DNA from: Comamonadaceae bacterium
GTDB lineage: Bacteria; Pseudomonadota; Gammaproteobacteria; Burkholderiales; Burkholderiaceae_C
Direction of reading: 5' to 3'
DNA length: 64,000 nucleotides
Assembly (NCBI GenBank): GCA_027486755.1
Contig: JAIXOM010000045.1
Coordinates: 62,001-126,000, forward strand
Shown one piece after another: positions 8,149 through 16,832 of the stretch. How positions within the stretch are numbered: the stretch's first letter is position 1; each line of letters starts with the position of its first letter. The notes under the pieces were generated by a model. That model saw only the letters and a list, made by a program, of their open reading frames with translations, was not told the origin of the DNA and ran no database searches. The position numbers were made by a program, and so were the translations under genes.

Positions 8149-9426
8149 GTGAGTACACAGTCTGGGGCCGCGCAGACGCTGGCCCAAAAGCTGATTGCCA
8201 AGGCGGCGGGCCGCTCGCAGGTGGCCGTTGGCGAGATCGTCAACTGCCAGGTCGACCTGGCCATGTTCCATGACTCCTCCGGCCCGCGGCGGCTCAAGCC
8301 CATGCTGGAGGAACTGGGCGCGCAGGTCTGGGACAAGGCTAAGGTGGTGCTGGTGATGGACCACTATGTGCCCGAGCAGGACGACGATTCGCGCCGCATC
8401 GTGCGCATCGCCCGTCAGTGGGCGGTGGACCAGCAACTGCCGCATGTTTACGACAGCCAGGGCATCTGCCATGTGGTGCTGCCGCAAAAAGGCCACCTCA
8501 AGCCCGGCATGTTCTGCGTCGGCGGCGATTCGCATTCGCCCACCGGCGGCGCCTTTGGCACCTATATGTTTGGCATCGGGAGTACCGAGATGCTGGGCGT
8601 GGTGGTGACCGGGCAGATCTGGGTGCAGGTGCCGCGCACCTACCGCATGCGCTGGAACCAGCGCCTGGCGCCGGGCGTGACCGCCAAGGACATGATGCTG
8701 CACATGATCGGCCGCTTCGGCATGAATGGCGGCCAGTACCAGGCGGTGGAATTTTGCGGTGAGGCGGTCCAGGCCCTGTCCATGCAAGAGCGCATGACGA
8801 TGTCGAACATGAGCGCCGAGATGGGCTCGCAAGTCGGCCTGATTGCGCCCGATGCGGTGACCCAGCAATGGTTGGCCGGCGTTGGCGTGCCTGATGTTGA
8901 GATGGAGGGCTGGCAGACCGACGAGGGCGCCGATGCCACCACCTACGATTTCGACGCGGCCAGCTTGGCGCCCCAGGTCGCCGCGCCCCACAGCCCGGCC
9001 AATACACGGCCGGTTGGTGAATTTGCTGCCACTGCCATCCAGGTGGCTTATGTGGGCGCCTGTACCGGTGCCAAGCTCGACGATCTGCGCGCTGCGGCCA
9101 GCGTGCTGCGCGGTCAAAGCCTGCCGGCCGGTGTGCGGCTGATGGTCGCACCGGCCAGTGTGCAGGACCAGGCTCAGGCCGAAGCCGAGGGCGTGATGGC
9201 GGCCCTGCGCGGCTCGGGCGCCGAGGTGTTGCCCACCGCCTGCGGCGCTTGCTCAGGCTACGGCGGCAGCATTCCCGATGGTGCCAATGTGATCGCCACC
9301 ACCGCGCGCAACTTCAAAGGGCGCATGGGTTCGGCCACCGCCCAGGTTTACCTGGCCTCGCCCTATACCGTGGCTGCCTCGGCGCTGCGCGGACGCATCA
9401 CCGACCCCCGCGAGGTGCTGGCATGA
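8149..9426 (+). CDS. Aconitase/3-isopropylmalate-dehydratase-type large subunit
   Basis: This 425-residue protein is the large, Fe-S-bearing subunit of a two-subunit hydro-lyase of the LeuC/DmdA type. Visible motifs are GGDSHSPTGGAFG near residues 125-137, the first cluster cysteine in GACTGAKLDDLRAA, and the second and third in TACGACSGYG; all three are retained. The GTG at 8149 is chosen because AAGGAG lies 8 bases upstream; an in-frame start at 8074 overlaps the regulator gene. It would hydrate an unsaturated dicarboxylate or isomerise a hydroxy-acid together with the 9423 product. The isocitrate-lyase-family gene downstream fits the dimethylmaleate hydratase/dimethylmalate lyase logic better than leucine synthesis. 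Confidence 0.87.
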   Translation: MSTQSGAAQTLAQKLIAKAAGRSQVAVGEIVNCQVDLAMFHDSSGPRRLKPMLEELGAQVWDKAKVVLVMDHYVPEQDDDSRRIVRIARQWAVDQQLPHVYDSQGICHVVLPQKGHLKPGMFCVGGDSHSPTGGAFGTYMFGIGSTEMLGVVVTGQIWVQVPRTYRMRWNQRLAPGVTAKDMMLHMIGRFGMNGGQYQAVEFCGEAVQALSMQERMTMSNMSAEMGSQVGLIAPDAVTQQWLAGVGVPDVEMEGWQTDEGADATTYDFDAASLAPQVAAPHSPANTRPVGEFAATAIQVAYVGACTGAKLDDLRAAASVLRGQSLPAGVRLMVAPASVQDQAQAEAEGVMAALRGSGAEVLPTACGACSGYGGSIPDGANVIATTARNFKGRMGSATAQVYLASPYTVAASALRGRITDPREVLA

Positions 9427-9923
9427 GCGGCCCTCATAAAGTCTGGAAGCTCGGCGCCGACATCGACACCGACCAGCTCGCGCCCGGGGCCTATATGAAG
9501 CTGGGCATTGCCGATATTGCCACCCACTGCCTCGAAGGGGTGCGGCCTGAGTTTGCGGCCCAGGTGCGGCCGGGTGATGTGATAGCCGCTGGTGCCAACT
9601 TCGGCATAGGCTCATCGCGCGAGCAGGCGGCCGGCGCGCTGGTGCAATTGGGCGTCAAGGCGGTGATCGCGCCGTCCTACAGCGGCCTGTATTTTCGTAA
9701 CGCCTTCAATTTGGGCCTGTTGCTGCTGACCTGCTCCGAGGCCGAACGGCTGGAGGAGGGCGAGGCCATCACGCTCGATCTGCCCGGCCGCGCTGTGGTC
9801 CTTGGCAACGGCGAGCGCCTGGCCTGCGCGCCGATTCCGGACTTCCTGCTTGAGATGGTGCGTGCCGGCGGTCTCTTGCCCCAACTGAAGAAAACGCTGC
9901 AAGAGCGCAAGGAGTCCCTATGA
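9423..9923 (+). CDS. Aconitase/3-isopropylmalate-dehydratase-type small subunit
   Basis: The 166-residue product is the swivel-domain partner of the preceding large subunit (LeuD/DmdB type). The family features are the early GADIDTDQLAPGAYM block and the FGIGSSREQAAGAL motif near residues 60-73, which carries the substrate-binding Ser-Arg. The length is in the range of the archaeal-type/DmdB small subunits rather than the roughly 200-residue enterobacterial LeuD. Its ATG overlaps the large-subunit stop (ATGA), ensuring equal production of both subunits. Its stop overlaps the flavoprotein gene. Confidence 0.87.
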   Translation: MSGPHKVWKLGADIDTDQLAPGAYMKLGIADIATHCLEGVRPEFAAQVRPGDVIAAGANFGIGSSREQAAGALVQLGVKAVIAPSYSGLYFRNAFNLGLLLLTCSEAERLEEGEAITLDLPGRAVVLGNGERLACAPIPDFLLEMVRAGGLLPQLKKTLQERKESL

Positions 9924-11323
9924 GCAAAGCATCGAATTCGCCCAGCGTGGTGCGTGCCCAGGCCATGCCCGAAGGCTGTCTGGTGGTGCCGGCAGTCATC
10001 GTCGGTGGCGGCTCCTGCGGTTTGACGGCCGGCATCGCCCTGCGCCGCTTTGGCCTCGATGTGGTGGTGCTGGAGCGCGACGCTACGCCCACCGGCTCGA
10101 CCGCGCTGTCATCGGGCTTCATCCCGGCGGCGCAGACACGCTTGCAAAAATCCTTGGGCATTGCCGATACCTACGAGCTGCTCATTGAGGACGTGATGAA
10201 CAAGGCCCATGGCCAGGCGCCCCGGCCACTGGTTCAGGCCTATGTTCACGCCGTCACCGAGGCCATTGATGTGCTCGAAGCCAAGGGCCTGCCCTTTGAG
10301 ATCGTCGATGGCTTTCTCTACCCCGGCCATAGCGTGCTGCGCATGCACACCATGCCCGAAAAAACCGGCGCCACCTTCATGACCCGGCTTGAGCAGCTGG
10401 CTCAGCAGGAGGGGGTGGACATCCTCACCGAGGCCCTGGTGACCGAGCTGTGGGTGGACGCGCAGGACCGTATTTTGGGCGTGGGCTATCAAAGGCCGGA
10501 CGGCCGGCTTGAGCACCTGGGCTGCCAATGCCTGCTGCTGGCCTGCAATGGCTTTGGCGGCAACACGCAGATGGTCAGCGAGCTGCTGCCCGAGATGGTG
10601 CGGGCAGTGTTTGCTGGCCATCAGGGCAATGACGGCACTGCCATCGTCTGGGGCCAAAAGCTGGGCCTGCGCATGGCCGATCTGGACGCCTACCAGGGCC
10701 ACGGCTCCTGGGCCATTCCCCACAACGCACTGGTGACCTGGGCCTTCATCATGGAAGGCGGTGTGCAGATCAATGCCCTGGGCAAGCGTTTCAATGACGA
10801 GACTGGCGGCTATTCCGAGGCGGCGGTGCATGTGTTGGCCCAGCCCGGCTCCATTGCTTGGAATGTATTTGACCAAGCCCTGCTCGAATTGCTGCGCGGC
10901 TTTCCTGATTTTCGCGACGCTGAAGCGGCCGGCGCGCTGCGCACAGCCTCTGACGTGGCCGGCCTGGCCGCCCTGATTGGCTGCGATCGCAGCACCCTGC
11001 AAGCCACGCTCGATGAGATCGCGCCCGGCCAAACCGACAGCCTGGGCCGAAGCTTCAAACGCTCGCTCACAGCCCCCTACTATGCGGTCAAGGTGACCGG
11101 TGCGCTGTTTCACACCCAGGGCGGACTGGACATCGACACCGAAGCACGCGTGCTGCGCAGCGACGGCAGGCCCATGCCCAATCTGTTTGCCGCTGGCGGC
11201 GCGGCCCGTGGCGTCTCGGGTCGGGGTGCCGACGGCTATATGGCGGGCAATGGTCTGCTTAGCGCGGTCGGTGGCGGCTGGCTGGCTGCCGGCGTGATCG
11301 CCCATCAGTTGCAGCAGGCCTGA
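9920..11323 (+). CDS. FAD-dependent dehydrogenase of the fumarate reductase/succinate dehydrogenase flavoprotein family
   Basis: A 467-residue flavoprotein. The dinucleotide-binding motif VIVGGGSCGLTAGIALRRFG lies near residues 24-43 and the FAD C-terminal motif NLFAAGGAARG near residue 425. Its length and layout match soluble FAD_binding_2 enzymes such as tricarballylate dehydrogenase TcuA, 3-ketosteroid dehydrogenases and fumarate reductases. There is no signal peptide or haem-binding site. Placed between a hydro-lyase and a lyase, it could introduce a double bond into a succinate-like intermediate, giving the substrate for the hydro-lyase. The electron acceptor is unknown; no TcuB-like membrane partner is encoded nearby. 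Confidence 0.82.
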   Translation: MSKASNSPSVVRAQAMPEGCLVVPAVIVGGGSCGLTAGIALRRFGLDVVVLERDATPTGSTALSSGFIPAAQTRLQKSLGIADTYELLIEDVMNKAHGQAPRPLVQAYVHAVTEAIDVLEAKGLPFEIVDGFLYPGHSVLRMHTMPEKTGATFMTRLEQLAQQEGVDILTEALVTELWVDAQDRILGVGYQRPDGRLEHLGCQCLLLACNGFGGNTQMVSELLPEMVRAVFAGHQGNDGTAIVWGQKLGLRMADLDAYQGHGSWAIPHNALVTWAFIMEGGVQINALGKRFNDETGGYSEAAVHVLAQPGSIAWNVFDQALLELLRGFPDFRDAEAAGALRTASDVAGLAALIGCDRSTLQATLDEIAPGQTDSLGRSFKRSLTAPYYAVKVTGALFHTQGGLDIDTEARVLRSDGRPMPNLFAAGGAARGVSGRGADGYMAGNGLLSAVGGGWLAAGVIAHQLQQA

Positions 11324-11349
11324 GCCTGCATTCTTGAAAGATTTTCCTC

Positions 11350-12207
11350 ATGACCCTTGCACAAAGACTGCAGCAGCCCAAAGCCTTGCTGGCCCCCGGC
11401 ATCTACGACGCCCTGACTGCCCTGGTGGCCGAGCAGGCCGGCTTTGAGGCGCTCTACCTGTCGGGCGCCTCGATTGCCTACACCCGCTTGGGCCGCTCCG
11501 ATGTGGGCCTGACCACCGCCACCGAGGTGGCCGACAGCCTGGCGCGCATCACCGAGCGGGTCAGTCTGCCGGTGATCGTCGATGCCGATACCGGATTTGG
11601 CAATGCCCTCAATACCCAGCGCACCGTGCGTGCCTTTGAGCGCGCCGGCGCGGCCATGATTCAGCTGGAAGACCAGACCTTTCCCAAGCGCTGCGGCCAC
11701 CTCGACGGCAAGGGCGTGGTGCCGGTGGCCGAGATGTGCGGCAAGCTGCGCGCTGCACTCGATGCCCGGCACTCCAAAGACACCCTGATTCTGGCGCGCA
11801 CCGACGCGGTGGCGGTCGAAGGCTTTGACGCGGCGATGGAGCGCGCCGAGCAATACCTGGCCTGTGGTGTCGACGCGCTCTTCATCGAAGCGGTGCGCAG
11901 CCCGGAGCAAATGAAGGCCGCTTGCGGGCGTTTTGCAGCGCGCATTCCCATGCTGGCCAATATGGTCGAAGGCGGCAAGACCCCGGTGCACAGCGCGGCT
12001 GCGCTGGGCGAGCTGGGCTACCGCATCGTGATTTTCCCGGGCGGTACCGCCCGTGCTGTCTCGCACCTGCTGCGCCGCTACTACGCCAGCTTGCACCAGC
12101 ACCAGACCACCGCGCCTTTCAAGGACGAGATGCTGGACTTCGACCAGCTCAACGCCCTGATCGGTACCCCCGAGTTGCTGGAATTGGGTAAGAGGTACGA
12201 GGGCTGA
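11350..12207 (+). CDS. Isocitrate lyase/PEP-mutase-family lyase
   Basis: A 285-residue TIM-barrel enzyme of the ICL/PEPM superfamily. The metal-binding region VIVDADTGFGN is near residues 76-86 and the loop with the catalytic Cys, KRCGHLDGK, near residues 115-123, as in carbon-carbon lyases (2-methylisocitrate lyase, 2,3-dimethylmalate lyase, oxaloacetate decarboxylase) rather than true phosphonate mutases. The length fits PrpB/Dml-like enzymes. Following a DmdAB-type hydro-lyase, it probably cleaves a 2-hydroxy-dicarboxylate to pyruvate or another 2-oxo acid plus a carboxylate. No clear Shine-Dalgarno is seen; the leader from 11324 is short and T-rich. Confidence 0.85.
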   Translation: MTLAQRLQQPKALLAPGIYDALTALVAEQAGFEALYLSGASIAYTRLGRSDVGLTTATEVADSLARITERVSLPVIVDADTGFGNALNTQRTVRAFERAGAAMIQLEDQTFPKRCGHLDGKGVVPVAEMCGKLRAALDARHSKDTLILARTDAVAVEGFDAAMERAEQYLACGVDALFIEAVRSPEQMKAACGRFAARIPMLANMVEGGKTPVHSAAALGELGYRIVIFPGGTARAVSHLLRRYYASLHQHQTTAPFKDEMLDFDQLNALIGTPELLELGKRYEG

Positions 12208-12210
12208 GCC

Positions 12211-13362
12211 ATGTCTGCCCCCCGTCCGCTCGATCACATCACCGTCGTCTCCCTGGAGCAGGCGATTGCCGCTCCCTTGTGTACCCGGCACCTGGCCGAC
12301 CTGGGCGCGCGGGTGATCAAGGTCGAGCGCCCTGGCTCGGGTGACTTTGCACGCGACTACGACCAGCGAGCTCGCGGTCAGGCTTCGCATTTTGTGTGGG
12401 TCAACCGGTCCAAGGAAAGTCTGGCGCTGGACATCAAGCAGCCGACCCATTTGGCGGCGTTGCGGGCGCTGATTGCCCGGGCGGATGTGCTGGTGCAGAA
12501 CCTGGCGCCGGGCGCCACCGCCAGGCTGGGGCTCGACGCTGCGACGCTGCGCGCCGCGCAGCCCGGACTCATCGTCTGCGACATCTCGGGCTACGGGCAA
12601 GACGGCCCCTACCGCGATCGCAAGGCTTATGACCTGCTGATTCAGGGTGAAGCCGGGTTGATCAGTGTGACCGGCACGCCAGAAAACCCCTCAAAAACCG
12701 GCAACTCCATTGCGGATATTGCGGCCGGCATGTATGCCTATTCGGCCATCTTGGCGGCGATTATTCAGCGGGGCAAGACAGGCGAGGGCTCGCACATTGA
12801 TGTGTCCATGCTCGAGTCCCTGGTGGAATGGATGGGCTACCCTCTTTACTACAGCTTCGATGGTGCAGCGCCTCCCGCGCGAGCCGGCGCCTCGCACGCG
12901 GCGATTCAACCCTACGGCCCCTACCAAACCGGCAATGGTGGGGCGGTGATTTTGGGCGTACAAAACGAGCGCGAATGGCACCGTTTTTGCGAGGTGGTAC
13001 TGGGTCAGCCCGAACTGGCGGCCGATCCGCGTTTTGACAGTGTGGCCCGCAGAAGTGAGAACCGGCAGGCGCTTGAGGCTGTGATCCTGGCGGTTTTTGC
13101 ATGCATGAGCAGTGAGCAGGTCATGCAGCGCCTAGACCAGGCCCAGATCGCCAATTCGCGCATGAACACCATGGCCGAGGTTTGGGATCATCCGCAGTTG
13201 CGTGCCCGTGATCGTTGGACCCGCATCGGGTCGCCCGGTGGAACCCTGCCTGCCCTGTGGCCACCGGCCAGCCAGAGCGGCTTCGAGCCCTTTATGGGCC
13301 CAGTGCCCCAGGTGGGCGAGCACACGCAGGCCATCTTGCAGGAACTGGGCTTGTCGCTTTAG
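12211..13362 (+). CDS. Class III CoA-transferase (CaiB/BaiF family)
   Basis: The 383-residue product belongs to the formyl-CoA transferase/L-carnitine dehydratase family. It has the N-terminal L-E-x-A-x-A-A-P-L-C-T-R region and the KAYDLLIQGEAG block, whose Asp is the expected catalytic residue that forms the anhydride and thioester. The gene starts three bases after the lyase stop and ends the catabolic unit. It may activate the imported acid or a cleavage product by moving CoA from a donor such as succinyl-CoA. Donor and acceptor cannot be predicted. Confidence 0.88.
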   Translation: MSAPRPLDHITVVSLEQAIAAPLCTRHLADLGARVIKVERPGSGDFARDYDQRARGQASHFVWVNRSKESLALDIKQPTHLAALRALIARADVLVQNLAPGATARLGLDAATLRAAQPGLIVCDISGYGQDGPYRDRKAYDLLIQGEAGLISVTGTPENPSKTGNSIADIAAGMYAYSAILAAIIQRGKTGEGSHIDVSMLESLVEWMGYPLYYSFDGAAPPARAGASHAAIQPYGPYQTGNGGAVILGVQNEREWHRFCEVVLGQPELAADPRFDSVARRSENRQALEAVILAVFACMSSEQVMQRLDQAQIANSRMNTMAEVWDHPQLRARDRWTRIGSPGGTLPALWPPASQSGFEPFMGPVPQVGEHTQAILQELGLSL

Positions 13363-13398
13363 GGGCTGCGCTTACCCTGGGTCGACGGGTAGGCAAGG

Positions 13399-14136
13399 CT
13401 ACAAAAACCAGCGCGCCGCGCTGAGCAGCCCGATCATCACCGGCTGGTGCAGCATGTAGTAAGTCAGGCTCCAGCGGCCCAGTACGGCCAGGGCTCTGGT
13501 ACCTGTTGGCAAGGGGCCGCCCAGCCATTGCGGCCGGTGGCGCAGCAGCCAGCGCATGCCGGCAAAGCCCCAGAGCATGATGCCCAGCCAGGGCAGCAGG
13601 GGCACATAGTCCTCGGTGACGGGCTTGCGCGAGATCAGCCCCAGCCAGTTGAGCCAGGGCTGGTTGAGCACATCCAGGCTGGCGTGCGAGCGCACGATGC
13701 CCGGGCCCAGCCAAGCCAGGGTCAGCGCTGCTGCGCCGAGCAGCCACCATAGCGCGTCGCTGCCGCGCCAGCGCGCAGCGCTCAGGCGCAGGAGCAACAG
13801 CATCACCGCCATGCCATGGAGCACACCAAAGTAGATGAAGCTACCCGGAAACATCCACCAGGAACCCAGGCTGACCAGCAGGGCGCAGCCGGCGATCTGC
13901 AGCCAGCGGCGGCCGAAGGCTTGTAGGCGCTGACCCTGGTGCAGGGCCAGCGCCAGGCTGGCACCGGCGCACAGCAGAAACAGGCTGACGATGCAGCTGC
14001 GCTGCAGCGTCCAGCGGGGGTCGTTGTAGAAGTCCTGAGGCCACAGGCCAAAGTAGCTCAGGTCAAAGCTCAAGTGAAAGGCGGTCATCCAGACCATGGC
14101 CAGGCCGCGCAGGGCGTCGAGTCGGTCCGATCGCAT
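13399..14136 (-). CDS. DUF1624 (heparan-alpha-glucosaminide N-acetyltransferase-like) membrane protein
   Basis: A 245-residue polytopic inner-membrane protein. The N-terminal block RLDALRGLAMVWMTAFHLSF-DLSYFG is characteristic of the DUF1624 acyltransferase-like family, and five to six further hydrophobic segments follow. It lies 24 bases downstream of gspF on the same strand and may be transcribed as the tail of that operon, although no functional link to secretion is known. It ends 36 bases from the convergent CoA-transferase gene. The acyl donor and acceptor are unknown. Confidence 0.8.
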   Translation of the reverse strand: MRSDRLDALRGLAMVWMTAFHLSFDLSYFGLWPQDFYNDPRWTLQRSCIVSLFLLCAGASLALALHQGQRLQAFGRRWLQIAGCALLVSLGSWWMFPGSFIYFGVLHGMAVMLLLLRLSAARWRGSDALWWLLGAAALTLAWLGPGIVRSHASLDVLNQPWLNWLGLISRKPVTEDYVPLLPWLGIMLWGFAGMRWLLRHRPQWLGGPLPTGTRALAVLGRWSLTYYMLHQPVMIGLLSAARWFL

Positions 14137-14160
14137 GGGCTGGGAATCGCTGCCGGCTTT

Positions 14161-15387
14161 TTAGCGGGCCAGCTGGTTGAGTTCGATGATGGGCAGCAGC
14201 ACCGCCAGCACAATGAGCATGACGATCCCGCCCATGGCCACAATCAGCAGGGGTTCGAGGATGGTGGCCATTTGCATGGCCCGGCGCTGCACCTCACCGC
14301 CAAGCTGCACGGCTGCGCGTTGCAGCATCACCGGCAGGGTGCCGGTCTGCTCGCCCAGGCGGGCAAACATGGTCAGCAAGGTGGGAAAGCGCCGGTGGGC
14401 CGCCAGCGCGGCGGCCAGGGGCGCGCCTTCGCGCACCTGAACCAGGGCCTCTTGTGCATCGCGCCGCATGGCCCGGTTGTGCAAGGTATCGGTGGCCGCC
14501 TGCAAGGCGCGCAAGATGGGCACGCCCGACTGCGCCAGCATAGCCAGGGTGGCGGCAAATCGGGCCGCGTTATAGCCGCGCGAGAGCCGGCCCACCAGGG
14601 GTAGGCGCAGCCACAGGCCATCAAAGGAGATGCGCATCGCTTCGTTTTGCAGGGCCTGCCGCAGCACCAGAGCCAGGGCCAGCAAGGCCAGCAGGGCCCA
14701 GACGCCGTAGTTGCGCACCGCCTCGCTCAAGGCCAGCATGATCACGGTCAGGGCCGGCAGGGCTCGCCGACTGCCGGTAAACACCTCGGCCACCTGCGGC
14801 ACCACATAGCCGAGCAGAAAAATCACGATGGCCAATGCCACCGCACTGACGATGGCCGGGTACAGGGCCGCGCCCAGTAGTTTGGCGCGCAGGGCCAGGC
14901 CTTCCTCAAGGTCGCTGGCCAGGCTCTCCAGGACCCGATCGAACTCGCCGCCTTGTTCCCCGGCGGCAATCACCGCGCGGTAGGTGTCGCCAAACTCACG
15001 GGGCGCCTGCTCCAAGGCTTTGGCCAGGCTGGTGCCGGCGTTGACCTCGGCACGCAGCGCCGCGATGACGCGCTGCTGGCGCGGGTTTTCAGCCTCTTCG
15101 GTCATCACGGTCAGCGCCCGCTCAATGGGCAGGCCTGCTGCGACCAGGCCGGCGAGCTGGCGGGTAAAGATAGCCAAGCCAGCCGGGGTGTAGGCCCGTG
15201 CCGTCCAGAGATCGCGCTGCAGCCAGTGAGCGCCTTGCTTGGGCTGCTCGGTCGCCGCTTCGACCTGCATGGGCAGTAAAGCGCGAGCGCGCAGGGCGGT
15301 GCGCGCAGCCCGTGGGGAGTCGGCTTCGATCATCCCGCTTTGGTCCTTGCCCTGGCTGTCGATGGCTTTGTAGGCGTAGGCGGGCAT
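14161..15387 (-). CDS. gspF: Type II secretion system inner membrane platform protein GspF
   Basis: A 408-residue protein of normal GspF length. The N-terminus MPAYAYKAIDSQGK and the following region rich in Ala/Arg are typical, and two T2SSF domains (about residues 75-200 and 275-400) each end with a membrane segment. A conserved GEQGGEFDRVLESLA motif is in the first, and RLGEQTGTLPVML in the second. GspF sits in the inner membrane and couples the ATPase GspE to pseudopilus assembly. It follows gspE by 40 bases. Confidence 0.95.
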   Translation of the reverse strand: MPAYAYKAIDSQGKDQSGMIEADSPRAARTALRARALLPMQVEAATEQPKQGAHWLQRDLWTARAYTPAGLAIFTRQLAGLVAAGLPIERALTVMTEEAENPRQQRVIAALRAEVNAGTSLAKALEQAPREFGDTYRAVIAAGEQGGEFDRVLESLASDLEEGLALRAKLLGAALYPAIVSAVALAIVIFLLGYVVPQVAEVFTGSRRALPALTVIMLALSEAVRNYGVWALLALLALALVLRQALQNEAMRISFDGLWLRLPLVGRLSRGYNAARFAATLAMLAQSGVPILRALQAATDTLHNRAMRRDAQEALVQVREGAPLAAALAAHRRFPTLLTMFARLGEQTGTLPVMLQRAAVQLGGEVQRRAMQMATILEPLLIVAMGGIVMLIVLAVLLPIIELNQLAR

Positions 15388-15427
15388 GGTGGGTAAGGCG
15401 GGAGCAGAGTGCGCGGGTGCAGCAGCT

Positions 15428-16828
15428 TCAGTCGCGGGTGATGCGGACGAGTTCTTGCAGGGAGGTGACGCCGCTGGCGACCAGGCGCTGGCCGTCGTCG
15501 CGCATGAATTGCATGCCCCCCTGCAGCGCAGCGCTGCGGATGTCGGCTTCGGGGGCGCGCTCGTGGATCAGGCCACGGATGGCTTCGTCGGTGGCCAGCA
15601 GTTCAAAAATCCCGGTGCGTCCGCTAAATCCGCTGTGCCCACAGTGCGTGCAGCCGGCGCCATGGCAATGGCTGCACAGCTTGCGCACCAGACGTTGGGC
15701 CAGTACGCCCAGCAGGGAGGAGCTCAGCAAAAACGGCTCGATGCCCATGTCGGTGAGCCGGGTGACCGCACTGACCGCGTCGTTGGTGTGCAAGGTGGCC
15801 AGCACCAGGTGGCCGGTCAGCGAGGCCTGGATGGCAATCTGCGCGGTTTCAAAGTCGCGGATCTCACCGATCATGATGATGTCCGGGTCCTGCCGCAAGA
15901 TGGCCCGCAGCGCGCGCGCAAAGTCCAGCTCGATGCGCGCATTGACCTGGGTCTGGCCGATACCGTGCAGCTCGTACTCGATGGGGTCTTCCACGGTCAT
16001 GATATTGCTGCGGGTGGCGTCGAGCTCACCGAGGGCCGCGTACAGCGTGGTGGTCTTGCCCGAGCCGGTTGGTCCGGTGACCAGAACCAGACCGTGCGGC
16101 TGCTGCACCAGGGTTTCAAAGCGGGCCAGGGTCTGGCCCTGCATACCCACATCGCGCAGGCGCAGGCGCTGCCCAGACTTGTCGAGCAGGCGCAGCACCG
16201 CCCGCTCACCATGCGCGCTGGACAAGGTGGAGACGCGCACATCGACCGCCCGCGTGCCTATGCGCAGCGAGATGCGGCCGTCTTGCGGCAATCTTTTTTC
16301 GGCGATGTCGAGCTCGGCCATGATCTTCAGGCGCGAGATCAGCGCCGCGTGCAGCGCGCGGTGCGGCTGCACCACCTCGCGCAAGGTGCCGTCGATGCGA
16401 AAACGCACCGAGGAATGCTGCTCATAGGGCTCGATGTGGATGTCGCTGGCGCCGTCGCGGGCGGCCTGGGTGAGCAGGGCGTTGAGCATGCGGATGATGG
16501 GTGCGTCGTCGGCCATCTCCAGCAGGTCTTCGACCGCCGGCAACTCTTGCATCATGCGCGACAGGTCCACATCGGACTGCACTTGGTTGACCACCGCCGC
16601 CGCGCTCGACTCCCCCTGCGCGTAAACGCTGCTGATGCGTTGCACCAATTCTTCGGCCGGCAGGTGTTCCAGCTCCAGCGGCATGGCCCCGCTGCCGTGG
16701 CAGCGCATCACCTCGGCCAGGGCCTGGCGCTGGCTGCGCCCGCTGACCCACAAGGTCAGGCGGCCGCCGCTTTCGCCCAGCAGCAGCTCCGCGCTGCGGG
16801 CAAAGGCATAGGGCAAGAGGTAACGCAT
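15428..16828 (-). CDS. gspE: Type II secretion system ATPase GspE
   Basis: The 466-residue hexameric ATPase drives the pseudopilus. Visible are the Walker A motif TGPTGSGKT near residues 251-259, Walker B IIMIGEIRD near 317-325, and a zinc-binding four-Cys cluster at residues 385, 388, 393 and 396, which belongs to the GspE/PilB rather than PilT branch. The N1 domain is short, as in many betaproteobacterial GspE proteins. The gene starts four bases after gspD. It acts on the cytoplasmic face with GspL and GspF. Confidence 0.95.
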   Translation of the reverse strand: MRYLLPYAFARSAELLLGESGGRLTLWVSGRSQRQALAEVMRCHGSGAMPLELEHLPAEELVQRISSVYAQGESSAAAVVNQVQSDVDLSRMMQELPAVEDLLEMADDAPIIRMLNALLTQAARDGASDIHIEPYEQHSSVRFRIDGTLREVVQPHRALHAALISRLKIMAELDIAEKRLPQDGRISLRIGTRAVDVRVSTLSSAHGERAVLRLLDKSGQRLRLRDVGMQGQTLARFETLVQQPHGLVLVTGPTGSGKTTTLYAALGELDATRSNIMTVEDPIEYELHGIGQTQVNARIELDFARALRAILRQDPDIIMIGEIRDFETAQIAIQASLTGHLVLATLHTNDAVSAVTRLTDMGIEPFLLSSSLLGVLAQRLVRKLCSHCHGAGCTHCGHSGFSGRTGIFELLATDEAIRGLIHERAPEADIRSAALQGGMQFMRDDGQRLVASGVTSLQELVRITRD

Positions 16829-16832
16829 GGCC

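Noticed and set aside
11305-12600. 431-codon minus-strand frame opposite the lyase and CoA-transferase genes
   Set aside because: Both sense genes have intact catalytic motifs; the antisense translation has shadow-type composition.
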